A DNA stretch of 64,000 nt from Agitococcus lubricus (lineage in GTDB: Bacteria; Pseudomonadota; Gammaproteobacteria; Pseudomonadales; Moraxellaceae). The notes under the pieces were generated by a model. The model made no database searches, was not told the DNA's origin, and worked only from the letters and a program-made list of their open reading frames with translations. The position numbers were made by a program, and so were the translations under genes. Positions within the stretch are counted from its first letter, which is position 1. The number at the start of each line of letters is the position of its first letter. The DNA is taken from positions 124,001 through 188,000 of the forward strand of contig NZ_QAON01000001.1 of the NCBI RefSeq assembly GCF_003051055.1, read 5' to 3'. Shown in pieces: positions 51,376 through 59,666 of the stretch.

Positions 51376-52449
51376 TCAACTTTCCGTATTTTCTAGACTA
51401 AATGGATAAGACAATTGCGTAGTAAATAACTCGCCAACCGCCTGTGTTCTTAGTTTAGACTGTTCTCCGTAATGTGCTTGTAGGCGTTCTCGAATATTAT
51501 TGAGTGCCATACTATTGCTTTTATGATGGCTTTTTTTATCCGCATGATACGGGTTAGTAATCACGATACTGAGCTCTTGCCCCGTCCAGCGAATTAAAAT
51601 GGTGACTTTACCGACTTCTCCGCTCGGTTCTACCCCATGATAAATGGCATTTTCTAATAAAGGCTGCAAGGTCAAGGCAGGAATACGCAATAAAGGTTGC
51701 AAATTATCAAAGCGCCACTCAAAGTCAAGTCGTTTGCCTAATCTCAACTTTTCTATGCCTAAATAACGTTGGCATAAATTGATTTCATCTTGCAAGCTGA
51801 CTTCACCTTCGGCTTTTAAACTCGCCCTAAATAATGCCGATAAATCTTCTACCACTTGCTCGGCTTTATCTGGGTCAACCATAATCAAACTGGCGATAAT
51901 ATTCATGGAATTAAATAAAAAATGCGGTCGAATACGGGCTTGTAAGGCTTGGACACGCGCCGTCAGTTCAGCACGCTGTTTACGCAGTAATTGCTCTTGC
52001 AAATAAAAATAACGTAATACTAAGCCTGCAATAATTCCGCCCATTAACACATTACGGGCTAAAACCGTTTTTAGGTCGATATCGCCTGGTTGACGGATTT
52101 GTAAAAATAAAAGTAAGCCTTCGGCGGCAAAGGTAAAAAAAGCGACTAAGGTCAAAAACATAAAAAAGATAACAAAGGCGGCATACGAGCGTTTGATGCG
52201 CCGTAAATACGGACGTAAACCACAAATGATAGCGGCAATACTAATGGCGACCCAAGACAACAAAAAAGATTTGAGTGCAAAATCACTCCATGTAAAGGGA
52301 TGTTGCTGGTCTAAATCGGCAAGCACTAAAAAAATAGCCAATAACTCGGTCACAACCAATAAACGCAACACCGATTGCATATTACAAAAGTCAGGAATAA
52401 AAAAATCATCAGTCGTTTGACTGTTTGTTATCAGCGGCGATTGTTGCAT
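51376..52449 (-). CDS. algZ: AlgZ/FimS-type sensor histidine kinase
   Basis: Membrane kinase partner of AlgR. The ATG at 52449 is chosen over a TTG at 52494 and gives 357 residues. Four or more hydrophobic segments occupy about residues 25-145. The kinase belongs to the LytS/YehU-like His_kinase class: phosphoacceptor in ARIRPHFLFNSMNIIASL at about 178-195 and an ATP domain with LQPLLENAIYHGVEP. The usual HisKA box is absent, as expected for this class. It faces argH divergently with about 250 bp between. Confidence 0.92.
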   Translation of the reverse strand: MQQSPLITNSQTTDDFFIPDFCNMQSVLRLLVVTELLAIFLVLADLDQQHPFTWSDFALKSFLLSWVAISIAAIICGLRPYLRRIKRSYAAFVIFFMFLTLVAFFTFAAEGLLLFLQIRQPGDIDLKTVLARNVLMGGIIAGLVLRYFYLQEQLLRKQRAELTARVQALQARIRPHFLFNSMNIIASLIMVDPDKAEQVVEDLSALFRASLKAEGEVSLQDEINLCQRYLGIEKLRLGKRLDFEWRFDNLQPLLRIPALTLQPLLENAIYHGVEPSGEVGKVTILIRWTGQELSIVITNPYHADKKSHHKSNSMALNNIRERLQAHYGEQSKLRTQAVGELFTTQLSYPFSLENTES

Positions 52450-52696
52450 AATAGTCGTTGTTCTCTTTATTGGGATATATCGCTTTTTGCACAATTACTG
52501 GGTTAGGTGTAAAAAGAAACATCTGCGTTAATAGCGCTGACTGTGTTCCTGTCATAGCGACTAACGATTTATCCTAATGATATCCACTACAGCATAGCAT
52601 TGACATTTGCATGGATGTTGACTTTATTACATACCACGCAAATCTTAAGACACGTCTGTAGATTTACTTTATTATTTTTACCCCAATCAGTATCTT

Positions 52697-54088
52697 ATGA
52701 CGACAGCATCTTCTTCTATGTGGGGCGGTCGCTTTAGCGAAGCGACAGATGCCTTTGTAGCCGAGTTCACGGCTTCTGTAAATTTTGATAAGCGTTTGTA
52801 CAAGCATGATATTCAAGGCTCTATTGCTCACGCGACCATGTTAGCGAAAGTCGGGGTATTAACTACCGATGAACGCGACGCCATCACTCAGGGCTTAACC
52901 ACCATTCAACAAGAAATCGAAGCAGGTCAGTTTGAATGGCGTATTGATTTAGAAGATGTTCACATGAACATCGAAGCCCGCTTAACCGACCGTATTGGTA
53001 TTGCGGGTAAAAAACTACATACAGGTCGTAGCCGTAATGACCAAGTAGCAACCGATATACGTTTGTATTTACGTGACGAAATCAGTCGTACACGACAAAT
53101 TCTACACCGTCTGCTAGTGGGACTGTTAGATTTAGCCGAGCGTGAAGCCAGTACGATTATGGCGGGGTTTACGCATTTGCAAACCGCACAACCCGTCACC
53201 TTTGGCCATCATTTGTTGGCATGGTTTGAAATGCTGCTGCGTGACGATGAGCGTTTGGCCGATTGCCGTCGTCGGGTAAATCGTATGCCCTTAGGTTCTG
53301 CCGCGTTAGCAGGCACAACCTACCCGATTGACCGTGCGTATACTGCGGAGTTATTAGGTTTTGAAGGCATTTGCGAAAACTCCTTAGATGCCGTGTCTGA
53401 CCGTGATTTTGCCATTGAGTTTTGTGCCGCAGCGTCCTTAACCATGATGCACTTGTCGCGCATGAGTGAAGAATTAATTTTATGGAATTCTCAACAATTT
53501 AAGTTTGTGGATATTCCAGACCGCTTTTGTACAGGCTCTAGTATTATGCCGCAAAAGAAAAATCCTGATGTCCCTGAACTCGTACGCGGCAAATCGGGAC
53601 GGGTAAACGGTCATCTCATCAGTTTATTAACCTTGATGAAAGGCCAACCACTGGCTTACAACAAAGACAATCAAGAAGATAAAGAACCGCTATTTGACGC
53701 TTTAGATACGCTACAAGCCAGCTTACGGGCGTTTGCTGATATGGTACCCGCCTTAAAACCCAATCGAGAAGCCATGCGTGAAGCTGCTTTACGTGGTTTT
53801 GCCACCGCAACGGATTTAGCAGATTACTTAGTCAAAAAAGGCACTGCCTTTAGAGACGCGCATGAGATTGTTGGCAAAGCAGTGGCCTATGGTGTACAAA
53901 GCAATCAAGATTTAAGTGCCATGTCGCTCGCAGAATTACAACAATTTTCAGCCACGATTGAAGACGATGTGTTTCAAGTATTGAGCCTAGAAGGCTCGGT
54001 CAATGCTCGCAATCATCTGGGTGGCACTGCACCCAACCAAGTGCTGGCTGCCATCCAACGCGCTCGTTCACGTATTAGCACGGAGTAA
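52697..54088 (+). CDS. argH: Argininosuccinate lyase
   Basis: Last enzyme of arginine synthesis, splitting argininosuccinate into arginine and fumarate. It is 463 residues, near E. coli ArgH (457). Typical motifs are WGGRFSE at the start, [15 protein letters not shown] in the middle and the superfamily signature [12 protein letters not shown] at about residue 280, which carries the catalytic serine. Divergent from algZ, an arrangement shared with pseudomonads. It is followed by yggX 4 bp downstream. Confidence 0.98.
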   Translation: MTTASSSMWGGRFSEATDAFVAEFTASVNFDKRLYKHDIQGSIAHATMLAKVGVLTTDERDAITQGLTTIQQEIEAGQFEWRIDLEDVHMNIEARLTDRIGIAGKKLHTGRSRNDQVATDIRLYLRDEISRTRQILHRLLVGLLDLAEREASTIMAGFTHLQTAQPVTFGHHLLAWFEMLLRDDERLADCRRRVNRMPLGSAALAGTTYPIDRAYTAELLGFEGICENSLDAVSDRDFAIEFCAAASLTMMHLSRMSEELILWNSQQFKFVDIPDRFCTGSSIMPQKKNPDVPELVRGKSGRVNGHLISLLTLMKGQPLAYNKDNQEDKEPLFDALDTLQASLRAFADMVPALKPNREAMREAALRGFATATDLADYLVKKGTAFRDAHEIVGKAVAYGVQSNQDLSAMSLAELQQFSATIEDDVFQVLSLEGSVNARNHLGGTAPNQVLAAIQRARSRISTE

Positions 54089-54092
54089 CAAA

Positions 54093-54365
54093 ATGACACG
54101 CATGGTCATGTGCCGTAAATATCAACAATCCCTTGAGGGATTAGCTTTTGCTCCCTTTCCTGGAGCAAAGGGACAAGCCATTTTTGATACGATTTCTAAA
54201 CAAGCATGGCAAGAGTGGCTCAAACATCAAACCATGTTGATTAACGAAAATCATCTCAATGTCATGCAGCCCGAAACGCATGCTTTTTTAGATGAGCAGC
54301 GGGAAAAGTTTTTCAGTAATGCCGACTATGAACGCCCTAAAGGCTGGACACCTGAAAAAAAATAA
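54093..54365 (+). CDS. yggX: Oxidative damage protection / iron-trafficking protein YggX
   Basis: Small protein of 90 residues of the YggX family, linked to protection of iron-sulfur proteins from oxidation. The ATG at 54093 (CGGAG 8 bases upstream) starts [17 protein letters not shown], as in the family, with a conserved cysteine and then [18 protein letters not shown]. The C-terminal [17 protein letters not shown] is also conserved. It lies only 4 bp after argH, probably as one transcript. The other redox-defence genes of the window are far away at 0-13 kb. Confidence 0.95.
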   Translation: MTRMVMCRKYQQSLEGLAFAPFPGAKGQAIFDTISKQAWQEWLKHQTMLINENHLNVMQPETHAFLDEQREKFFSNADYERPKGWTPEKK

Positions 54366-54385
54366 TACCGTCTTCTTGTGTGCCA

Positions 54386-54410
54386 AAGACCAGCATTTTA
54401 TGTTGGTCTT
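54386..54410. terminator. Hairpin between convergent yggX and the GspE-type gene
   Basis: AAGACCAGCAT, loop TTT, ATGTTGGTCTT forms an 11-bp stem with one G-T pair, and outer bases GTG/CAC extend it. No strong T run follows. It lies between two convergent genes and likely marks transcript ends. Confidence 0.5.
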
Positions 54411-54460
54411 AACGGGCACAATCAGAAATCGCGCCCTTCACCCATCCCAGTCGCTAACGT

Positions 54461-56236
54461 TTAGTTTAAGGGGGCAACCCGTAATACTTCTTCGATGGTT
54501 GTTAAACCTTGCGCCACTTTTTGTGCGCCTGCAATACGCAGGGGTAATAAGCCTTCTTTATAGGCCTGCTTTTTCACTTCCGCTAAAGACGCATTATCGT
54601 TGAGTAATCGCTTCACCTCGTTACTCATCGGCATAATTTCATATAAACCGACACGCCCCAAATAGCCTGTATCACGACACTCTAAACATCCTTTGGGCGC
54701 ACAAATTTTAGTTGGCATCGTGGCTTTCCACGGTTGCGTCAGGTCTGCCCAAGCCACAGCATCACACTCTGCTTCTACTTTGCAATGTGGACACAAAGTA
54801 CGGACTAAACGTTGCGCCATAATGCCAATCACGGTGGCAGTAATCAAAAACGGCGGCACCCCTAAATCCAATAAACGCGTCACCGACGAAGGGGCATCAT
54901 TCGTATGCAAAGTGGATAACACTAAATGGCCTGTTAACGCCGCCTGAATAGCCATATCTGCCGTGTCATAGTCGCGCACTTCTCCCACCATAATGATGTC
55001 GGGGTCTTGGCGCATCAGTGCTCTAATACCCTCCGCAAAGCTCAAGTCAATGCCATGATGTACCTGCATCTGGTTAAAACTGCCCTCAACCATTTCAATG
55101 GGGTCTTCTACCGTACACACATTGACCTCATCAGTGGCTAATTGTTTTAAGGTCGAATAAAGCGTGGTGGTTTTACCCGAACCCGTTGGTCCTGTGACTA
55201 AAATAATGCCATTGGGTTCTTGTACCATTTTTTGCCATTTCTCAAAGTCTGCCCCAATCAGACCTAAATCTTTGAAGCCTCTGACTAAAACATCAGGGTC
55301 AAAAATACGCATCACTAACTTTTCACCAAAAACGGTTGGCAAGGTCGCTAGACGTAATTCAATTTCTTGGCCTTTAGGATTGCGTGTTTTTAGGCGACCA
55401 TCTTGCGGCTTGCGTTTTTCGGCCACATTCATACGGCCTAAGATTTTAATACGCGAGACGACGGCATTCATAATCTGACCAGGAAACTCATAAATATTAT
55501 GCAAGACACCATCAATTCTAAATCTAACTCGACCCGATTCTCGACGTGGCTCTAAGTGAATATCACTGGCACGCTGGTCAAAAGCATACTGCAATAGCCA
55601 GTCGACAATATTAACAATATGTTGGTCGTTGGCATCGGGACTTTGTAAATTACCTAGCTCTAATAACTGCTCAAAATTACCCACGCGGTTGACATTACTG
55701 ACCACAGAATCACTGTTATTTGCGCCCTCAATAGCACGGGCTAATTTATAAAACTCAATACTATAACGGTGTAAATGCGCGGGATTGACGACCACACGGC
55801 TAATGACTTTGCCTTTGAGCGTTTGGGTTAAATTTTCTTCCCATTCATGGTGAAACGGCTGACTACTGGCAATCACCACTTCGTCTTTGAACACCTGCAC
55901 CGCCAAAATACTGTGTCGTTCGGCAAAGGCATACGACATCACTGCCGTCACGGTTGCGGCATTGATTTTTAGGGGGTCAATGTGAAATAGGGGCTGTCCT
56001 GCCTTATGAGCTAACCATGTACTTAGGCTGTCTAAGGTCAGCTTATGTTCTGGGTTTGCTTGGTCTACTACATCAAATTGAGCAATCATTTGTAAGGGAT
56101 GCCAATGGATTTTGTCACGACTACGCGGCGTGGTTGCCACTAAATTGGCATCACGCTGGCTAATACGCCCTTCTTTTAATAACTCATCTAAACACCAACG
56201 TGTATCAATTCGATAAGAAACTTTGGATTTATTCAT
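54461..56236 (-). CDS. GspE/PilB-family secretion or pilus ATPase
   Basis: A 591-residue ATPase of the type II secretion/type IV pilus assembly class. The start at 56236 has AGGTG about 11 bases upstream; a GTG at 56248 is the alternative. An N-terminal GspE_N-like domain (about 20-180) precedes the motor. Motifs: Walker A GPTGSGKTTTLY at about 340, Asp box EDPIEMVEGSFNQMQVH, Walker B QDPDIIMVGEVRD, His box TGHLVLSTLHTNDAPSS, and the zinc knuckle CPHC ... CLEC. No other pil or gsp gene is adjacent, so its partner machine lies elsewhere in the genome. Confidence 0.9.
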   Translation of the reverse strand: MNKSKVSYRIDTRWCLDELLKEGRISQRDANLVATTPRSRDKIHWHPLQMIAQFDVVDQANPEHKLTLDSLSTWLAHKAGQPLFHIDPLKINAATVTAVMSYAFAERHSILAVQVFKDEVVIASSQPFHHEWEENLTQTLKGKVISRVVVNPAHLHRYSIEFYKLARAIEGANNSDSVVSNVNRVGNFEQLLELGNLQSPDANDQHIVNIVDWLLQYAFDQRASDIHLEPRRESGRVRFRIDGVLHNIYEFPGQIMNAVVSRIKILGRMNVAEKRKPQDGRLKTRNPKGQEIELRLATLPTVFGEKLVMRIFDPDVLVRGFKDLGLIGADFEKWQKMVQEPNGIILVTGPTGSGKTTTLYSTLKQLATDEVNVCTVEDPIEMVEGSFNQMQVHHGIDLSFAEGIRALMRQDPDIIMVGEVRDYDTADMAIQAALTGHLVLSTLHTNDAPSSVTRLLDLGVPPFLITATVIGIMAQRLVRTLCPHCKVEAECDAVAWADLTQPWKATMPTKICAPKGCLECRDTGYLGRVGLYEIMPMSNEVKRLLNDNASLAEVKKQAYKEGLLPLRIAGAQKVAQGLTTIEEVLRVAPLN

Positions 56237-56253
56237 CTTTGTTTGCACACCTA

Positions 56254-56320
56254 ATGGGCTGTACGGTCTGTTGTGTTTTTGATGACGGTTGCGAAAAATA
56301 TCAACTGCCCCTAAGCCCTA
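56254..56320. mobile_element. MITE-like inverted element, copy A
   Basis: A non-coding segment with imperfect inverted ends: GGTCTGTTG at 56265 and CAACTGCCCC ending at 56311, flanked by GGGCT / AGCCC. It shares GGTCTGTTG, GTTTTTGAT-like, TTGCGAAA and ATCAAC(A/T)GCCCCTA with the element at 58305-58388. No open reading frame lies inside. This may be a small inactive transposable or REP-like repeat. It lies just upstream of the GspE-type gene. Confidence 0.5.
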
Positions 56321-56457
56321 TTGTTAATTTTTATAAAATCCAATATAAACTTTCTAGAATCAAGGTTTTGTGTGTATTACGCTCATCACACACCTTTTTA
56401 GAAAAACCCAGTTTGGACTATCAAATAAATAGAACATAATTTCAAGGAGCATCTTTT

Positions 56458-57144
56458 ATGTTTAGACGTTTTTCTGTTGTCATTTTAGCCGCTTTATGTT
56501 GTCAACAAGCACAAGCCGATGTTGCCCTTGGCGCAGGCTTAAGCACTTTAGGATTTGGTCTACAAGGGACGATTGCCATCAATCCTCATTTGAATTTACG
56601 CCTAGCCGCAAATGGCGGTACGTTTAATGATGATTTTGAAGAAAGTGGCATTCAATATAAAGGCGAGTTTGAGTTATCCAGCTATGGTCTCATTGCCGAT
56701 ATTCATCCCTTTGCAGGCAGTTTTTATCTTAGCGCGGGGTATTTAGGTCACGATAACTCTTTAGCACTTAAGGCGACTTGCCCTCAAAGCTGTGATATTG
56801 ATGGTCAGTCCTACCAAAGCTCACCTGATGGCCAAATTAACTCTCATGTTGATTTTGGTACAGGTGCACCCTATTTGGGGATAGGTTGGGGTAATGCGAT
56901 GCAAGGGGGCAGACTGTATGCCAAACTTGATATTGGCGTGTTATTTCAAGATAAACCCAAAGTAGATTTGACCGCGACAGGTAGTTTCAAAAATACAACA
57001 ACAGGGTTAACCATGAATACTAGCAACCCTATTTTTCAAAAAGAATTGGCAAATGAAGAAAAGTCATTACAACAAGAAATCAATGATGCCGACTACAGTG
57101 AATTATACCCTGTGATTGGTTTAAGTATCGGCTACCGTTTTTAG
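56458..57144 (+). CDS. Outer-membrane beta-barrel protein
   Basis: A 228-residue secreted protein with a signal peptide (cleaved after AQA, residues about 1-20). Alternating hydrophobic strands and a C-terminal end in SIGYRF with terminal Phe mark it as a porin-like outer membrane barrel. Motifs such as NLRLAANGGTF, FYLSAGYLGHDN and GAPYLGIGWGNAM resemble small OmpW-type or general barrel proteins, but I cannot assign it to a named one. A loop with CPQSC is unusual for a barrel. AAGGAG lies 8 bases before the ATG. Confidence 0.75.
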   Translation: MFRRFSVVILAALCCQQAQADVALGAGLSTLGFGLQGTIAINPHLNLRLAANGGTFNDDFEESGIQYKGEFELSSYGLIADIHPFAGSFYLSAGYLGHDNSLALKATCPQSCDIDGQSYQSSPDGQINSHVDFGTGAPYLGIGWGNAMQGGRLYAKLDIGVLFQDKPKVDLTATGSFKNTTTGLTMNTSNPIFQKELANEEKSLQQEINDADYSELYPVIGLSIGYRF

Positions 57145-57287
57145 GTCTCAGGCCATACGGTAAATAGGGTTGTTGACCCACAGCTTCATGCACAAAAGTG
57201 ACAACTGTCAATGCTTTTCATGCGCATCGCTCTTTATACTCAAACGTCATCACTACTTTGCTCGTGCCAACGACTGGAATAATAATC

Positions 57288-58289
57288 ATGTTAAAAAAAC
57301 TCGCACTTAGCTTGTGTTTACCCCTTATGTTAAGCACAACGGCTGTCACTGCTGCCCCTTTAATCAGTGACCCTGTGGCTTTAATGCAATCCATTTTGCA
57401 ACAAGAACGGGCATGGGCAGGTTTGGAAACAAAAACCATCAAAGTCGAAGATTTTACCTTTGCCTATAGTGAAGGGGGGCCTAAAACCGCACCGACCGTA
57501 TTATTAGTTCACGGCTTTTCGGGGTCTCGTGATAACTGGAACCGCGTTGCTCGTAAGCTCACCAAAAAATACCGTGTGATTGCGCTAGACTTACCAGGTC
57601 ATGGCGACACCATTACCCCTCCTACCTACGAGTATACACTGGCCAATTTATCAGAATCGGTACGTAAGTTTGTGACGGCCATGGGTATTCAAAAAGACTT
57701 AAATATTGCAGGTCATTCATTAGGGGGCGGTATTTCGGTTTTATATTCGGCTCTTTACTTTTTGGAAGTTCGCAGTGTTTTATTGGTGGATACCGCAGGC
57801 GTTTATGCTAATGCAGGGAACAGTTTGATTACTAAACCTCAAGAGCTCAGCAAATTATTAGCCCGTAAACCCGGTGACTTTGAACGTTTAGTCACACAAT
57901 TTGCCACCTACTCCCCCCCTTTTGTGCCTAAAGAATTAATGGAAGGTTATGAAAAAATTCACATGCGTCGTTTAGCCGAACAAGAAAAATTGATGGCAGG
58001 TCTGACCGAACAAATGAAATGGTACACACCCGATACGTTCCAAACAGGCTTACGCACCTTAGAAGCGCCTGTATTGGTAGTATGGGGAGATAAAGACGCG
58101 ATTATTGGGGTAGAAGCGGTAGAAGAAATTAAAAAGAATCTCAAAGATGGCGAATATTTGATTCTAAACGATGTCGGTCATACACCCATTTTAGAAGCCG
58201 ACTATCCTGTCAGTGAAGCCTATATCAAATTTTTAGACAGGGTACAAAAAATGCCTAATAAATTCGCGCCTGCTACGCCTGCGAAATAA
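57288..58289 (+). CDS. Secreted alpha/beta hydrolase
   Basis: A 333-residue exported hydrolase. The start at 57288 is chosen because it gives a clean signal peptide (LSTTAVTAAP at the cleavage site); the longer frame from 57198 would bury it. The oxyanion region is LLVHGFSGSRDNWN, the nucleophile elbow GHSLGGG, the acid lies in VVWGDKDAIIG and the histidine in DVGHTPILE. It resembles lipase/esterase and haloalkane-dehalogenase-like enzymes. Substrate unknown; it may act on lipids in the periplasm. Confidence 0.82.
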   Translation: MLKKLALSLCLPLMLSTTAVTAAPLISDPVALMQSILQQERAWAGLETKTIKVEDFTFAYSEGGPKTAPTVLLVHGFSGSRDNWNRVARKLTKKYRVIALDLPGHGDTITPPTYEYTLANLSESVRKFVTAMGIQKDLNIAGHSLGGGISVLYSALYFLEVRSVLLVDTAGVYANAGNSLITKPQELSKLLARKPGDFERLVTQFATYSPPFVPKELMEGYEKIHMRRLAEQEKLMAGLTEQMKWYTPDTFQTGLRTLEAPVLVVWGDKDAIIGVEAVEEIKKNLKDGEYLILNDVGHTPILEADYPVSEAYIKFLDRVQKMPNKFAPATPAK

Positions 58290-58304
58290 TCTATATTGGG
58301 CATA

Positions 58305-58388
58305 GGGTCTGTTGACGTTTTGATTGTAATTGCGAAAGAAGCTATTTTTAGAGGATACGCGGCTCACACCTAAAACATCAACAGCCCC
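58305..58388. mobile_element. MITE-like inverted element, copy B
   Basis: An 84-bp non-coding segment with inverted ends: GGGTCTGTTGACGTTTT at the left and AAAACATCAACAGCCCC at the right, 15 of 17 positions complementary. The interior includes TTGCGAAA, shared with copy A at 56254-56320. No open frame and no clear target duplication. A further short partial match (ATAGGGTTGTTGAC) lies near 57164. Confidence 0.55.
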
Positions 58389-58389
58389 T

Positions 58390-58424
58390 ACTCTCTCTCA
58401 ACACCCTAAGATGCGGGAGAGAGT
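58390..58424. repeat. Inverted repeat next to the MITE-like element
   Basis: ACTCTCTCTC and GGGAGAGAGT pair over 10 bp with one G-T, around a 15-base loop, directly abutting the element at 58305-58388. No T run follows. It may be part of the same repeated unit or a separate extragenic palindrome. Confidence 0.5.
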
Positions 58425-58615
58425 CCCCCCATTAGCCTGTAGATATGACTAAAAAGCAGTTAGATTGGGCTAAATTGTCAATGCAGCAACAGCAAATGCC
58501 CGCTAGTATGTCAATAAGACCACACACTTAGACTCTCCAAATAACATAGATTGATTATCCGTAAACAAATTACTAGGATAATCCGCTTATTACACATAAC
58601 AATGAAGGAATGATT

Positions 58616-59623
58616 ATGCACGCCACAGCGAGTGCTTTATTAGCCGCACACCGTGACCATTTATTAAGCCAACTAACAGGCGAACAACTCAACCATACCC
58701 TTAGCCGTGAAGTGAATGCTTTTTTAGATTGGGCAAGCCAATGTCCCATCAACAAAGTCGTCGCGGTAGAACGCTTACAACAAGTAGCGCTGCATTATGT
58801 TTTAGCACAAAGTCCAAGCGCAGGTTTAATTGAGCAAATCTTAACGATTGCTAAGGCTGCCTTCCGTAGCCCACTCAATCAAACAACGTATGTACATCAA
58901 TTAATTGAGCACAAAGACTTTTTGGCGATTGTGGATAAAATTGCCAGCCACGAACAGCTCAAAAAAGACATTATTCATACGGCGGTGGGCAATCCAGTTT
59001 ACGCCAAACTGTTATCGGATATTGTTTTTCATGCCTTAAGTGACTACTTAGTCAATGAAAATCCCTTAGCCAAAAAAGTGCCTGGTATGTCTTCTTTAAT
59101 GAAAATGGGCAAAGGTTTAATGGACAGTACAGGCGGTAATGCCGCGATTGAATCGGCATTACGCAGTTATTTGCACAAAAACATGCAAAGTATTGTCGAC
59201 CTGAGCGAAAAAGTCTTATTGCGCACCTTAGATGCCAAACAAATTCACCATGTTGCTGACCAGTTATGGCACAAAATCAAAGGTTCACCCTTATCCGTTA
59301 TCCAACAATATATCAACGATAACGACATTGAATTTGCGACCCAAGAAGGGGTCAAATTATGGAATCATTTCCGCCAAACCGCCTATGCAAAATCACTGTT
59401 ACAAGAGTTAATTGGCGTGTGGTTTAATCATTTTGCGCACAAAGATGGCGTCAGTTTATTGGCCGATTTACAGATTAGTCGTGATGATTTAGTCCGTGAA
59501 ATTAACGCCTTTGCCGAACCCGTTGTGGCCGAAATGTTAGCCTCTGGTTTTCTTGCCGAGCGTATTGAGGCGCAATTAAGCGAATTTTATGGCTCAGAAG
59601 CCGTCAGTAAATTATTAGCTTAA
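58616..59623 (+). CDS. Conserved protein of unknown function
   Basis: A 335-residue protein that I do not recognise. The start at 58616 is preceded by AAGGA about 7 bases upstream; the ATG at 58610 is too close to it. The sequence is rich in helix-forming residues, with no signal peptide or membrane segment. It begins with HATASALLAAHRDHLLSQLT and contains a Gly/Ser stretch (PGMSSLMKMGKGLMDSTGG) near the middle that separates two helical halves. The C-terminus (RIEAQLSEFYGSEAVSKLL) is also helical. It stands alone between the repeat at 58.3 kb and a convergent kinase gene. Confidence 0.65.
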   Translation: MHATASALLAAHRDHLLSQLTGEQLNHTLSREVNAFLDWASQCPINKVVAVERLQQVALHYVLAQSPSAGLIEQILTIAKAAFRSPLNQTTYVHQLIEHKDFLAIVDKIASHEQLKKDIIHTAVGNPVYAKLLSDIVFHALSDYLVNENPLAKKVPGMSSLMKMGKGLMDSTGGNAAIESALRSYLHKNMQSIVDLSEKVLLRTLDAKQIHHVADQLWHKIKGSPLSVIQQYINDNDIEFATQEGVKLWNHFRQTAYAKSLLQELIGVWFNHFAHKDGVSLLADLQISRDDLVREINAFAEPVVAEMLASGFLAERIEAQLSEFYGSEAVSKLLA

Positions 59624-59637
59624 GTCAGTACGGCGCA

Positions 59638-59666
59638 GGCTCTCAGCAACTGAGGTACTGAGAGTC
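59638..59666. terminator. Hairpin between two convergent genes
   Basis: GGCTCTCAG and CTGAGAGTC pair (8 of 9) around an 11-base loop between the 335-residue protein gene and the 7TMR-DISM kinase. It has TTAA but no long T run; an outer GGCGC/GCGCC pairing adds to it. It likely marks the ends of both transcripts. Confidence 0.45.
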
